Shown here piece by piece: positions 1-7,723 of a DNA stretch of 38,851 nucleotides. This DNA is from Muribaculaceae bacterium. Lineage in GTDB: Bacteria > Bacteroidota > Bacteroidia > Bacteroidales > Muribaculaceae. The first letter of the stretch is position 1; each line of letters opens with the position of its first letter. Below the pieces are notes generated by a model. The model was not told the origin of the DNA, did no database searches, and saw only the letters and a program-made list of their open reading frames with translations. The position numbers and the translations under genes were made by a program. Location: assembly GCA_029060725.1 (NCBI GenBank), contig JAIDTL010000035.1, positions 95,643-134,493 on the forward strand, read 5' to 3'.

Positions 1-7
1 TATGTAG

Positions 8-37
8 TTTGATAGCTCTTTTGAGCTGTTCAATTTG
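8..37 (+). promoter_or_regulatory. Possible promoter of the gcv operon
   Basis: A TTTG box at 8-11 is followed after 18 nt by TCAATTTG at 30-37. The Bacteroidota vegetative pattern is TTTG, 19-21 nt, TAnnTTTG, so this has one mismatch and a slightly short spacer. It would start transcription about 40 nt before gcvT. I looked for a glycine riboswitch in bases 1-85 and saw none, though the leader could extend beyond the left edge. Confidence 0.3.
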
Positions 38-85
38 TTATCAAAAGTATTCAAAAATAGAAATCTAACAATTAAAACGATAAAA

Positions 86-1180
86 ATGGAAGAAAATCTC
101 GTGAAAACATGCCTTCATGACCGCCATGTGAAACTTGGGGCTCTTATGTCTCCATTCGGTGGTTTTGATATGCCGATTCAGTATAAGGACATCACAACAG
201 AGCATAATGCAGTGCGCAATGATGTCGGTGTGTTCGACGTCAGCCACATGGGCGAAGTGCGCGTGAAGGGTCCGGAAGCTGAAAAATTCGTTCAGCACAT
301 TTTCGTCAATGACGTGGCTGGAGCACCTGACGGACAAATCTTCTATGGTATGATGTGTTATGAAAACGGCGGTACTGTTGACGATCTACTTGTATATAAG
401 GTGAACGACAACGAATACTTCCTTGTGATTAACGCTGCCAACATTGCAAAAGATGTAGCGTGGATTTTCGAAAAAGCCGAAGGCTATGACATCAATGTGG
501 AGAACGAAAGTCCGTATTATGGTGAACTTGCCGTGCAAGGACCTAAGGCTGAAGAAGTGCTTTCCAAGATTCTCGGTCTTCCTCTCGAAGAAATTGCATT
601 CTACAATTTCAAGACTTATCATCTTGACGGAGAAGATGTGATCATCAGCCGTACCGGCTATACAGGTGAGGACGGATTTGAAGTATATGGTTCTCATGAC
701 TACACAGTTCGCCTGTGGGATAAACTCATGGAAGCGGGAGTGCAACCTTGTGGTCTTGGATGTCGGGATACACTTCGTTTTGAAGTTGGTCTTCCACTAT
801 ATGGTGATGAACTTTCTGCCGACATCACTCCGATTGAGGCAAGCCTTTCAATGTTTGTAAAACTCGACAAGGAAGAATTCATAGGCAAAGAGGCTCTTGC
901 TCTTCAGAAAGCAGAAGGAGTAAAGCGTCGCATCGTCGGAATAGAGCTTGAAGGAAATGCAATTCCTCGCCATGGATATCCGGTTGAAGTAAATGGGGAA
1001 GTGGTAGGTGAAATCACTACCGGTTATCGCTCCATATCCACTGGAAAATCAGTTGCTATGGCAATGATCCAGAAACCATTTGACAAACTCGGAACAGAAG
1101 TGGAAGTGCGTATCCGCAAGAAGACATTCCCCGGAAAAGTTGTCAAAAAACGCTTCTACGATAAAAACTATAAGAAATAA
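86..1180 (+). CDS. gcvT: Aminomethyltransferase (glycine cleavage T-protein)
   Basis: This is the T-protein of the cytoplasmic glycine cleavage system. It takes the aminomethyl group from lipoylated H-protein, releases ammonia and passes the one-carbon unit to tetrahydrofolate. The protein shows the family opening (HVKLGALMSPFGGFDMP), the central SRTGYTGEDGFEVY block and a C-terminal barrel with the GEITTGYRSIS segment. An in-frame ATG exists at 35, but the 17 residues it adds are not family-like. Starting at 86 gives 364 residues, the usual length, and begins MEENLVKTCLHDRH. It is the first gene of a five-gene operon with gcvH, gcvPA, gcvPB and lpdA, which makes the assignment very secure. 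Confidence 0.95.
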   Translation: MEENLVKTCLHDRHVKLGALMSPFGGFDMPIQYKDITTEHNAVRNDVGVFDVSHMGEVRVKGPEAEKFVQHIFVNDVAGAPDGQIFYGMMCYENGGTVDDLLVYKVNDNEYFLVINAANIAKDVAWIFEKAEGYDINVENESPYYGELAVQGPKAEEVLSKILGLPLEEIAFYNFKTYHLDGEDVIISRTGYTGEDGFEVYGSHDYTVRLWDKLMEAGVQPCGLGCRDTLRFEVGLPLYGDELSADITPIEASLSMFVKLDKEEFIGKEALALQKAEGVKRRIVGIELEGNAIPRHGYPVEVNGEVVGEITTGYRSISTGKSVAMAMIQKPFDKLGTEVEVRIRKKTFPGKVVKKRFYDKNYKK

Positions 1181-1191
1181 AAATATATAAA

Positions 1192-1235
1192 GACTTTAAG
1201 GACCTTAATGTCTTTAAAGTCCTTAAGGTCATTAA
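1192..1235. repeat. Degenerate 9-bp tandem repeat with TTAA cores, forming an inverted repeat
   Basis: In the 86-base spacer between gcvT and gcvH, TTAA occurs at 1196, 1205, 1214, 1223 and 1232, exactly every 9 bases. The intervening bases are G/C-bearing variants such as GGACC, TGTCT, AGTCC and GGTCA. The same stretch is nearly self-complementary: 1192-1210 against 1212-1230 matches at 16 of 19 positions. The transcript could fold into a long hairpin with a few central bases opened. It has no coding potential. It may modulate gcvH expression or processing, or it may be a dispersed genomic repeat; I cannot tell which. Confidence 0.7.
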
Positions 1236-1266
1236 TCACCGGAATTAATTTTAAAATATAATAACA

Positions 1267-1644
1267 ATGACTATCAAAGAAAATCTCCGCTATGCGGAAT
1301 CTCATGAATGGGTAAGCCTCGACGGCGAAATCGCAACTGTTGGTATCACTGACTATGCACAACACGCTCTTGGCGATATTGTATACGTAGATATGCCTGA
1401 AGTTGGCGACGAAGTGACAGCAGGCGAAGAATTTGGTGCAGTAGAATCAGTGAAGGCTGCTTCAGACCTTTATTCACCGGTTAGCGGAGAAGTGGTTGAG
1501 ATCAACGAAGCTCTTGAAGACGAACCGGGTCTCATCAACCAAGATGCCTTTGCTAATTGGATCATGAAAGTGAAAGTTTCTGACCCTTCAGAAGTTGAAG
1601 GACTTCTTGATGCAGAAGCTTACGCTAAGATTTGTGAAGAATAA
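1267..1644 (+). CDS. gcvH: Glycine cleavage system H-protein
   Basis: This is the lipoyl carrier of the glycine cleavage system. Its lipoamide arm shuttles the aminomethyl group from the P-protein to the T-protein and is reoxidised by the L-protein. The 125-residue length is standard. The lipoylation site is visible as ESVKAASDLYSP, with the modified lysine at residue 63. It is preceded by the ITDYAQHALGDIVYVDMP segment and followed by SGEVVEINEAL, both hallmarks of the H-protein beta-barrel fold. It lies second in the operon, separated from gcvT and from gcvPA by spacers that each contain an inverted repeat. Confidence 0.97.
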   Translation: MTIKENLRYAESHEWVSLDGEIATVGITDYAQHALGDIVYVDMPEVGDEVTAGEEFGAVESVKAASDLYSPVSGEVVEINEALEDEPGLINQDAFANWIMKVKVSDPSEVEGLLDAEAYAKICEE

Positions 1645-1658
1645 TTAATTTAATGCAG

Positions 1659-1740
1659 AATGCATAATTCAGAATGCATAATCACTAGGTCCCGATATGA
1701 GCGGCTCCAATTAAGAATTATGCATTAAGAATTATGCATT
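1659..1740. repeat. AT-rich 24-bp inverted repeat between gcvH and gcvPA
   Basis: Bases 1659-1682 and 1717-1740 are inverted copies of each other at 22 of 24 positions, separated by a 34-base loop. Each arm is itself made of near-repeats of AATGCATAATTC. The element fills nearly the whole spacer and ends 10 bases before the gcvPA start. A very similar element occurs at 25661-25740 in this window. It has no coding potential and no terminal target duplication that I could recognise. An intergenic palindromic repeat family is the best description. Confidence 0.75.
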
Positions 1741-1750
1741 AAACAAAATT

Positions 1751-3070
1751 ATGAATAGATATATTCCGCATACCGAAGAAGACATTAAGGTTATGCTTGA
1801 GAAAATCGGGGTGAAATCTACCGATGAATTGTTCTCAGACATTCCTGAAGAAGTAATCTTCAAAGGTGAATACGATATTCCTTCTGCTATGTCGGAAGTG
1901 GAACTTCGTAAGCATTTCCAAGATCTTGGCGATAAAAATACTCGCTTGAAGATTTTTGCAGGTGGAGGAGCCTACGACCATTATTCTCCGTCAGTCATCG
2001 GACATTTACTTGCAAGGAGTGAGTTCTATACTGCCTATACTCCTTATCAACCGGAGATTTCTCAGGGAACGCTCCAGTATATTTTTGAATATCAGAGCAT
2101 GATATGCGAACTGACAGGTCTTGAGGCAAGCAATGCTTCCATGTATGACGGCGCTACAGCTACAGCTGAGGCTGCCATGATGATGGTAGCTTCTGTTAAG
2201 AAGAAAAACCGGGTAGCAATATCAGCAACTTTATCACCTCGAGTAGTAGAAGTCGTGAAGACATATACCAAGTTTCATGGCGTTGACTTGTCGATCATTC
2301 CGGAAAAAGATGGAGTGACTGATCTCAATGCTCTTGCTGAAATACTTGAAGGAGGAGATGTAGCCGGGGTAATAGTCCCATGTCCCAATAAATATGGAAT
2401 AGTTGAGGACTTCTCCGGTCTTGCAGAAAAAGTACATTCGGTCAAGGCACTTCTTGCCATGAATTGCGATCCTTCTGCACTTGCAGTGCTTCGCACGCCG
2501 GCAGAGTGGGGTGCAGACATTGCTTGTGGTGATGGTCAGACACTTGGAATGCCTTTGCAGTTTGGCGGTCCATATCTCGGATTCATGGCTTGTTCAAAAG
2601 CTCAGCTCCGCAAGATGCCCGGACGCGTAGTTGGAGCTACCAAAGATGCCGATGGAAAACGTGCATTCGTACTTACCCTTCAGGCTCGTGAGCAACATAT
2701 CAGACGCGAAAAAGCAACTTCCAACATCTGCTCCAACCAGAGTCTGATGGCACTCTACGCTACTGTATATGTGGCTCTGATGGGCAAGAATGGACTCGAG
2801 GAAGTCAACAAGCTCAGTTGCGATGGAGCTCATTATCTTTATAATAAGTTGCTTGCAACCGGAAAATTCCATAAAGTATTTGACAAACCGTTCCTGAAAG
2901 AATTTACAGTACGAACAGACCTTGATGTCAAGAAAGTCAACGAATATCTTGCATCCAAGGGATATATGGGTGGCATAGACCTCGGGAACGGACTTGTAGA
3001 GTTTGCAGTGACAGAGAAGAGAACAAAGGAAGAAATAGACGAATTGGTAACATTAATGCTGGAGGCTTAA
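1751..3070 (+). CDS. gcvPA: Glycine dehydrogenase (decarboxylating) subunit 1
   Basis: This is the N-terminal half of the glycine cleavage P-protein, made as a separate polypeptide. Together with GcvPB it decarboxylates glycine and loads the aminomethyl group onto the H-protein lipoyl arm. The 439 residues match the usual length of the split form. The protein opens MNRYIPHTEEDIKVMLEKIG, which is typical of GcvPA. It also has FAGGGAYDHYSPSVIGHLL, TPYQPEISQGTLQ and, towards the C-terminus, AREQHIRREKATSNICSNQ, all P-protein landmarks. The catalytic lysine is not in this subunit. Its stop is only 4 bases before the gcvPB start, so the two subunits are probably translated in step. Confidence 0.95.
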   Translation: MNRYIPHTEEDIKVMLEKIGVKSTDELFSDIPEEVIFKGEYDIPSAMSEVELRKHFQDLGDKNTRLKIFAGGGAYDHYSPSVIGHLLARSEFYTAYTPYQPEISQGTLQYIFEYQSMICELTGLEASNASMYDGATATAEAAMMMVASVKKKNRVAISATLSPRVVEVVKTYTKFHGVDLSIIPEKDGVTDLNALAEILEGGDVAGVIVPCPNKYGIVEDFSGLAEKVHSVKALLAMNCDPSALAVLRTPAEWGADIACGDGQTLGMPLQFGGPYLGFMACSKAQLRKMPGRVVGATKDADGKRAFVLTLQAREQHIRREKATSNICSNQSLMALYATVYVALMGKNGLEEVNKLSCDGAHYLYNKLLATGKFHKVFDKPFLKEFTVRTDLDVKKVNEYLASKGYMGGIDLGNGLVEFAVTEKRTKEEIDELVTLMLEA

Positions 3071-3074
3071 GAAG

Positions 3075-4538
3075 ATGAAATACTACGATAAACTGATATT
3101 TGAACTTTCACGTCCCGGCCGTGTCGGTTATGAACTGCCGAAAAATGATTTCGCAACTGACGGCGAAAAGGAAATTCCGTCTGATCTTCTCCGTAAGTCT
3201 TCTCTCGATCTCCCTGAAGTTTCGGAACTCGATGTAGTGCGCCATTACACCAATCTATCTAATAAGAACTTTGGTGTAGATACCGGTTTCTATCCTCTCG
3301 GAAGTTGCACTATGAAGTATAATCCGAAGATTAATGAGGAAGTGGCAACAATGACGCAATTCGCTGAATTGCACCCGCTTCAGAATCCGGAGACAGCACA
3401 AGGTGCACTTGAACTATATTGGAATCTTCAGAATGCTCTTGCCAATCTTGCAGGTTTTGAGGAGTTCACACTCAATCCATACGCAGGAGCTCACGGCGAG
3501 CTCACCGGCCTGATGGTGATGAGAAGTTATCATAAATCACGTGGCGACCACAAACGCACCAAGATCATTGTGCCTGACTCAGCTCACGGCACTAATCCAG
3601 CATCTGCTATGGTGGCCGGTCTTGAAGTGGTAGAAGTGAAGAGTCGGCCAAATGGTTCTATAGATATTGAAGACCTCAAACCACTTCTAAATGATGAAGT
3701 GGCAGGCATCATGATGACCAATCCTAATACTCTCGGCATGTTTGAGACTGAGATAGTAGAGATTGCAAAACTCGTTCACGAAGCTGGTGGGTTGCTTTAC
3801 TACGATGGAGCAAACTTCAACCCTCTTCTTGGCAAGGTTCGTCCGGGCGATATGGGATTCGATATAATGCATATCAATCTTCATAAGACCTTCTCCACGC
3901 CTCACGGTGGTGGTGGTCCCGGTAGTGGTCCGGTAGGTGTGGCAAAACATCTGGTGCAATTCCTGCCAAATCCTCATGTCAAGAAGGATGATAACGGTAA
4001 GTTTTATGTTGAAAATGGTGATGAAGCACTTGGAAGTGTATCCACATTCTTCGGAAATTTCGGAGTCATGATGAAAGCATACGCCTATATCTTGAGTCTT
4101 GGCAAAGAAGGAATCAAAGAAGTGGGTCCGATGGCGACACTTAATGCCAATTATATTAAGGAAAGCCTTAAGGATGACTATCTGCTTCCCATTGAAGGAG
4201 CTTGCAAGCATGAGTTTGTATTCGATGGACTTAAAGACAAGTCGACCGGAGTGACAACCCTTAATGTCGCAAAGCGTTTGCTCGACTATGGCTTCCATGC
4301 ACCAACAATATATTTCCCGCTTCTTTTCCACGAGTCAATGATGATCGAGCCTACTGAGACCGAAAGTCTTGAGACACTCAACGAATTTATTGATGTAATG
4401 CACAAAGTAGCTAAGGAAGCGCGTGAGACTCCCGATGAAGTGAAGAATGCACCTCTCACTACAATCGTGCGTAAGCTCGACGAAACCACAGCTGCCAAGA
4501 ATCCAATTCTGAACTACAAAGCTCTTAAAAATTCATGA
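3075..4538 (+). CDS. gcvPB: Glycine dehydrogenase (decarboxylating) subunit 2
   Basis: This is the C-terminal, pyridoxal-phosphate-bearing half of the P-protein. It forms the active enzyme with GcvPA, releasing CO2 from glycine and transferring the methylamine group to the H-protein. The PLP lysine is residue 271, in the sequence NLHKTFSTPHGGGGPGSGP, which includes the glycine-rich loop of P-proteins. Upstream are GFYPLGSCTMKYNPK (about 71-85) and NPYAGAHGELTGL (about 134-146), both conserved in the family. The length of 487 residues is normal for subunit 2. The end overlaps the start of lpdA by 4 bases (ATGA), a sign of translational coupling within the operon. Confidence 0.96.
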   Translation: MKYYDKLIFELSRPGRVGYELPKNDFATDGEKEIPSDLLRKSSLDLPEVSELDVVRHYTNLSNKNFGVDTGFYPLGSCTMKYNPKINEEVATMTQFAELHPLQNPETAQGALELYWNLQNALANLAGFEEFTLNPYAGAHGELTGLMVMRSYHKSRGDHKRTKIIVPDSAHGTNPASAMVAGLEVVEVKSRPNGSIDIEDLKPLLNDEVAGIMMTNPNTLGMFETEIVEIAKLVHEAGGLLYYDGANFNPLLGKVRPGDMGFDIMHINLHKTFSTPHGGGGPGSGPVGVAKHLVQFLPNPHVKKDDNGKFYVENGDEALGSVSTFFGNFGVMMKAYAYILSLGKEGIKEVGPMATLNANYIKESLKDDYLLPIEGACKHEFVFDGLKDKSTGVTTLNVAKRLLDYGFHAPTIYFPLLFHESMMIEPTETESLETLNEFIDVMHKVAKEARETPDEVKNAPLTTIVRKLDETTAAKNPILNYKALKNS

Positions 4539-5881
4539 AAATCATTATAATCGGTGCAGGTCCCGGAGGATATGAGACTGCTCTTGAAGCGGCAAAAAGA
4601 GGGCACGATGTGACTCTTTTCAATGGCGACCGACTCGGTGGCACATGTCTTAATGAGGGTTGCATTCCTACCAAATGCTTGTGCCGTAATGCTGAAATGA
4701 TTGCATCCTTTAAGGAGGCTGAGAAATTCGGAGTAGATGACTTCACCTTCACGCTCGACTACAATAAAGTAGTCGAGCGTAAGAAGGAAGTTGTAGATAC
4801 CCTTCGCAATGGGATTGACTCTATGCTTAAGAGTGCCAAGGTCAATGTTGTGAATGCAAAAGCTTCATTTAAGGATGCTCACATTGTAGTGGCCGACGAC
4901 ATAGAATATTCTGCTGATTACATCATAATAGCTACGGGCTCCTCCTCCAAATCTCTTCCTATTGACGGACACGACCTCGAATGCGTCAAGGATTCCTCTC
5001 AGATGCTCGACATCGAATATATTCCGGAGTCTTTGACTATAATTGGAGGTGGTGTGATCGGTATGGAATTTGCCAATATCTTCGCATCATTTGGATCGAA
5101 AGTGACAGTGATAGAATATATGAAACAAATTCTTCCTCCATTTGATTCAGACATAGCAAAGCGTCTGAAACAGGCTCTTTCAAAGAAGGGAATTAAGATT
5201 GTGACCGGAGCTGCTGCAAAGAAGATAGAACAGAATGAAGATTATGAAGTAGTAGTCACATACGAAGTAAAAGGAAAGGAAGAAAGCGTAGTCAGTTCGG
5301 ATCTTCTCATGGCTGTGGGGCGTGCTCCGCGCGTAGAAGGCCTGAATCTCGAGGCTGCCGGCATAGAATATTCTCCTAAAGGCATAGTCGTAGACGGCTG
5401 GATGCGAACTAACGTCCCTCATATCTTAGCAATAGGCGATGTCAATGCCAAGATGATGCTTGCTCATGTCGCTACATTCCAAGGCATACATGCATTAAAT
5501 GCTATTGATGGAAAAGAAGATAAAATCAACTTCGATATTGTGCCGAGTGCTGTCTTTGTTGTGCCGGAATGTGCAATGGTCGGTCTGACGGAAGAGGCTT
5601 GTAAAGCACAGGGAATAGAAATACGCAAGGGACTAAGTTTCTTCCGTGCAAATGGTAAGGCTCTTGCCATGGGAGAACCTGACGGTATTTGCAAACTGAT
5701 ATTCCGTAAAGAAGATGGTAGGCTTATCGGCGCCCATATCATGGGAGTTGAAGCAGCCGATCTTGCCCAGCAATGTGCCGATCTTATGAATGCGGAGATG
5801 ACTCTCGAAGAAATCCAAAATGTGATTTTCGGTCATCCTACTGTTTCGGAAGTAATCCTCTCGGCTTGCCATAATGCTTGA
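4535..5881 (+). CDS. lpdA: Dihydrolipoyl dehydrogenase (L-protein)
   Basis: This flavoprotein reoxidises dihydrolipoamide, here on the glycine cleavage H-protein, and passes electrons through FAD to NAD+. Visible features in order are the FAD-binding GAGPGGYETA near residue 7, and the redox disulfide GGTCLNEGCIPTK with Cys38 and Cys43. Next come the NAD-binding glycines GGGVIG at 171-176, and a C-terminal dimerisation domain ending in HPTVSE, giving the catalytic His434/Glu439 pair. The length of 448 residues is typical. It starts inside the last codons of gcvPB. Whether it also serves 2-oxoacid dehydrogenases cannot be seen here, but its position argues for a main role in glycine cleavage. 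Confidence 0.95.
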   Translation: MKIIIIGAGPGGYETALEAAKRGHDVTLFNGDRLGGTCLNEGCIPTKCLCRNAEMIASFKEAEKFGVDDFTFTLDYNKVVERKKEVVDTLRNGIDSMLKSAKVNVVNAKASFKDAHIVVADDIEYSADYIIIATGSSSKSLPIDGHDLECVKDSSQMLDIEYIPESLTIIGGGVIGMEFANIFASFGSKVTVIEYMKQILPPFDSDIAKRLKQALSKKGIKIVTGAAAKKIEQNEDYEVVVTYEVKGKEESVVSSDLLMAVGRAPRVEGLNLEAAGIEYSPKGIVVDGWMRTNVPHILAIGDVNAKMMLAHVATFQGIHALNAIDGKEDKINFDIVPSAVFVVPECAMVGLTEEACKAQGIEIRKGLSFFRANGKALAMGEPDGICKLIFRKEDGRLIGAHIMGVEAADLAQQCADLMNAEMTLEEIQNVIFGHPTVSEVILSACHNA

Positions 5882-5882
5882 G

Positions 5883-6665
5883 ATGAAACCAGATTTAATA
5901 GTTTCATTAACATCATTTCCGGCAGCGATTGATTATGCCATATTAGCAATTAAATCGTTGCTGAAAGGAAATCTTTTGCCCGACAAACTAATTCTTTATC
6001 TTACTTTTGATCAGTTTAAAGAATGTGGGTTGCCTGAGGAATTGAAGTCTTTGGAAAGGGAAAATGAAATTTTTGAAATCAGAGACTATCCGCATGATAT
6101 AAGATCTTATAGAAAGCTTATTCCAGCACTTAAAGATTTTCCTGATGCCGTTATTGTCACAGTAGATGATGATGTCTACTATGATAAGGACATGCTAAGT
6201 GATTTGTTGACTCTTCACAATAAATATCCTGATGCAATAATAGCCAATAGGGTTAAAATTGTAGATCCATCTCAGCCTTATAAGAACTGGAAAAAAATAA
6301 GATGGTATGATTTTCTGACTGAAAAGATCAAGATTGATCCGCGAATCATCCAGACCGGAGTAGGAGGAGTCTTGTATCCCCCTCATGCTTTGAAGGCAGA
6401 AATGCTCGATGAAAAACTTTTCATGAACTTGGCTCCTACTACGGATGATATTTGGTTTTGGGCTTCAGCCATAGCAAATGGGAGGACCGTCATTCCTATG
6501 CCATACGGACGTCATAACAAACCCAAAGCAGCAGGCAAACCGAAAGAATTATCATTGAAGACAGTCAATTTTAAAGCAGGTACAAGCAGAAATGACGAAG
6601 CTTTAAAAGCAGTATTCAGTCATTATCCTGATATTAAAGAAAAGATAGACTCCGACTCAATTTAA
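5883..6665 (+). CDS. Glycosyltransferase, GT-A-like fold
   Basis: This is a probable cytoplasmic glycosyltransferase for surface glycan assembly; donor and acceptor are unknown. The protein opens MKPDLIVSLTSFPAAIDYA, with a beta strand and nucleotide-binding pattern. It carries an acidic metal-binding motif, VTVDDDVYYDKDML, like the DxD motif of GT-A enzymes. A later TTDDIWFWA segment could supply a catalytic acid. An ATG at 5874 would overlap lpdA by 8 bases; the ATG at 5883, just past the lpdA stop, fits better and gives 260 residues. It is probably read through from the gcv operon, since no promoter is visible between them. Its last codons lie inside a terminator hairpin. Assignment to a specific family is uncertain. 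Confidence 0.7.
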   Translation: MKPDLIVSLTSFPAAIDYAILAIKSLLKGNLLPDKLILYLTFDQFKECGLPEELKSLERENEIFEIRDYPHDIRSYRKLIPALKDFPDAVIVTVDDDVYYDKDMLSDLLTLHNKYPDAIIANRVKIVDPSQPYKNWKKIRWYDFLTEKIKIDPRIIQTGVGGVLYPPHALKAEMLDEKLFMNLAPTTDDIWFWASAIANGRTVIPMPYGRHNKPKAAGKPKELSLKTVNFKAGTSRNDEALKAVFSHYPDIKEKIDSDSI

Positions 6666-6681
6666 GTCGGAGTCTATCTTT
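6641..6681. terminator. Bidirectional terminator hairpin overlapping a stop codon
   Basis: The arms 6641-6657 and 6665-6681 are perfectly complementary over 17 bp, with a 7-base loop at 6658-6664. The left arm encodes the last residues of the upstream plus-strand glycosyltransferase, whose stop codon spans 6663-6665. The outer ends are A/T-rich on both sides (AAAGAT...ATCTTT). It sits between convergent genes and can end transcription from either side. Confidence 0.8.
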
Positions 6682-6728
6682 AATGCCCTTTTATTACTAA
6701 TACCTCTGAGTATCATCAAGCTTTAGGA

Positions 6729-7721
6729 TTAAATTTCAAAAGATGACTTATCAGGAAGTATTGATTCAAATGCATCCCGGATGTTACTCATCACTTGATC
6801 GTAGTTTTTGATATGCACATTGTCGTTGAGACAAACAAGAGCGTATGATTGCTTTCTGATAGCTTCTGCAGCTTGTTTTGGTTTGATCATAAGTGGAAAC
6901 ATCTTAGTGTCCTGATATGTATTGTATGGCATAAAATTGCCTTTGCATATTTGCCATGTCCGAAACAATTCAGGAGTGTAATCAGAGACCTTTCTAAAGC
7001 GGTTGGCAGACGTCTCAGTAAGTTCTGTTCCCGCAGCTTCCCATACTTCAGTGAAAGTTTCCTTTAGATAAGGCTGGGCATTATGAGGAATGCGCAACGT
7101 GATGAAACGGGAATATGGAATCAAAAGATAATTCATCAAAGCCTTTGAGCCATACGACTTATCAAACCATTTGTCATGATATTGCTTCATGACAGTTTTT
7201 TTGTCGAAGTGCTGATTAATAATGCGAATGTTGTTCTTTATCCTTATGTAGTATTGCGACCAAGATGGATTATATTGAAATGCAGCTATGTCGCGAGGCA
7301 GTCCGTTTAAAAAGAAACGCTCTTCCTTCACCGGACGTATGATGAAGAAGTCATCATTGAAATAGATGAAATGATCAGCTAACCCGGGTATACGATGCAT
7401 ATAACGCTCTATCACCACAGAATTGAAAGTAGGCAAAAATTCAGCTGGTATGAAATCTTTATGCCTGACGATGTTGAGTTTCGGATTTGACAGATTGAGC
7501 CATTCCGGTGGATTTCCGGAACTTATAAAGTGAATCTTTCTTACCCATGGCGCAAATTTTTCGACACCTCGAAACCAATACTTCAAAAATCCATAGTCGC
7601 GAAAGCGAGCTACTGAGACACCGTTTTTCTCATTATCTTTTTTACCGGAATATTTCTCAAATTCGATTTTCCAATCAGGATCATCCATGTTGACCCAGGT
7701 CACAACTATATCTATATCCAT
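6729..7721 (-). CDS. Stealth-family capsular polysaccharide phosphotransferase
   Basis: Stealth proteins transfer sugar-1-phosphate units from nucleotide sugars, building phosphodiester-linked surface polysaccharides. The conserved regions are visible in order. CR1 is at the N-terminus (DIVVTWVNMDDPDW). CR2 includes RFRDYGFLKYWFRGVEKFAPW, shortened here to its start RFRDYGFLKYW, followed by LPTFNSVVIE and FIYFNDDFF. The C-terminal region has NTYQDTKMFPL, and CLNDN near residue 300 matches CR4. The length of 330 residues is normal. It begins 2 bases after the stop of the upstream GT2 gene, so the two are cotranscribed. The sugar transferred cannot be read from sequence. The family call is strong; the precise product is not. 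Confidence 0.85.
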   Translation of the reverse strand: MDIDIVVTWVNMDDPDWKIEFEKYSGKKDNEKNGVSVARFRDYGFLKYWFRGVEKFAPWVRKIHFISSGNPPEWLNLSNPKLNIVRHKDFIPAEFLPTFNSVVIERYMHRIPGLADHFIYFNDDFFIIRPVKEERFFLNGLPRDIAAFQYNPSWSQYYIRIKNNIRIINQHFDKKTVMKQYHDKWFDKSYGSKALMNYLLIPYSRFITLRIPHNAQPYLKETFTEVWEAAGTELTETSANRFRKVSDYTPELFRTWQICKGNFMPYNTYQDTKMFPLMIKPKQAAEAIRKQSYALVCLNDNVHIKNYDQVMSNIRDAFESILPDKSSFEI

Positions 7722-7723
7722 AA

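Noticed and set aside
1..85. Glycine riboswitch upstream of gcvT
   Set aside because: No tandem aptamer-like structure or conserved core is visible in the available 85 bases; sequence to the left is missing.
35..85. Upstream start for gcvT adding 17 residues
   Set aside because: The added residues are not family-like, and the second ATG gives the standard N-terminus and length.
1192..1235. CRISPR-like array
   Set aside because: Units are 9 bases with no constant repeat/spacer alternation and no cas genes.
3687..4331. Long minus-strand open frame of 214 codons
   Set aside because: It lies entirely inside gcvPB, which has all its motifs in the plus frame, and the minus translation has no recognisable domain.
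1751..4538. Frameshifted or broken gcvP
   Set aside because: The two parts have lengths and ends typical of the genuine split enzyme, with separate start and stop codons 4 bases apart.
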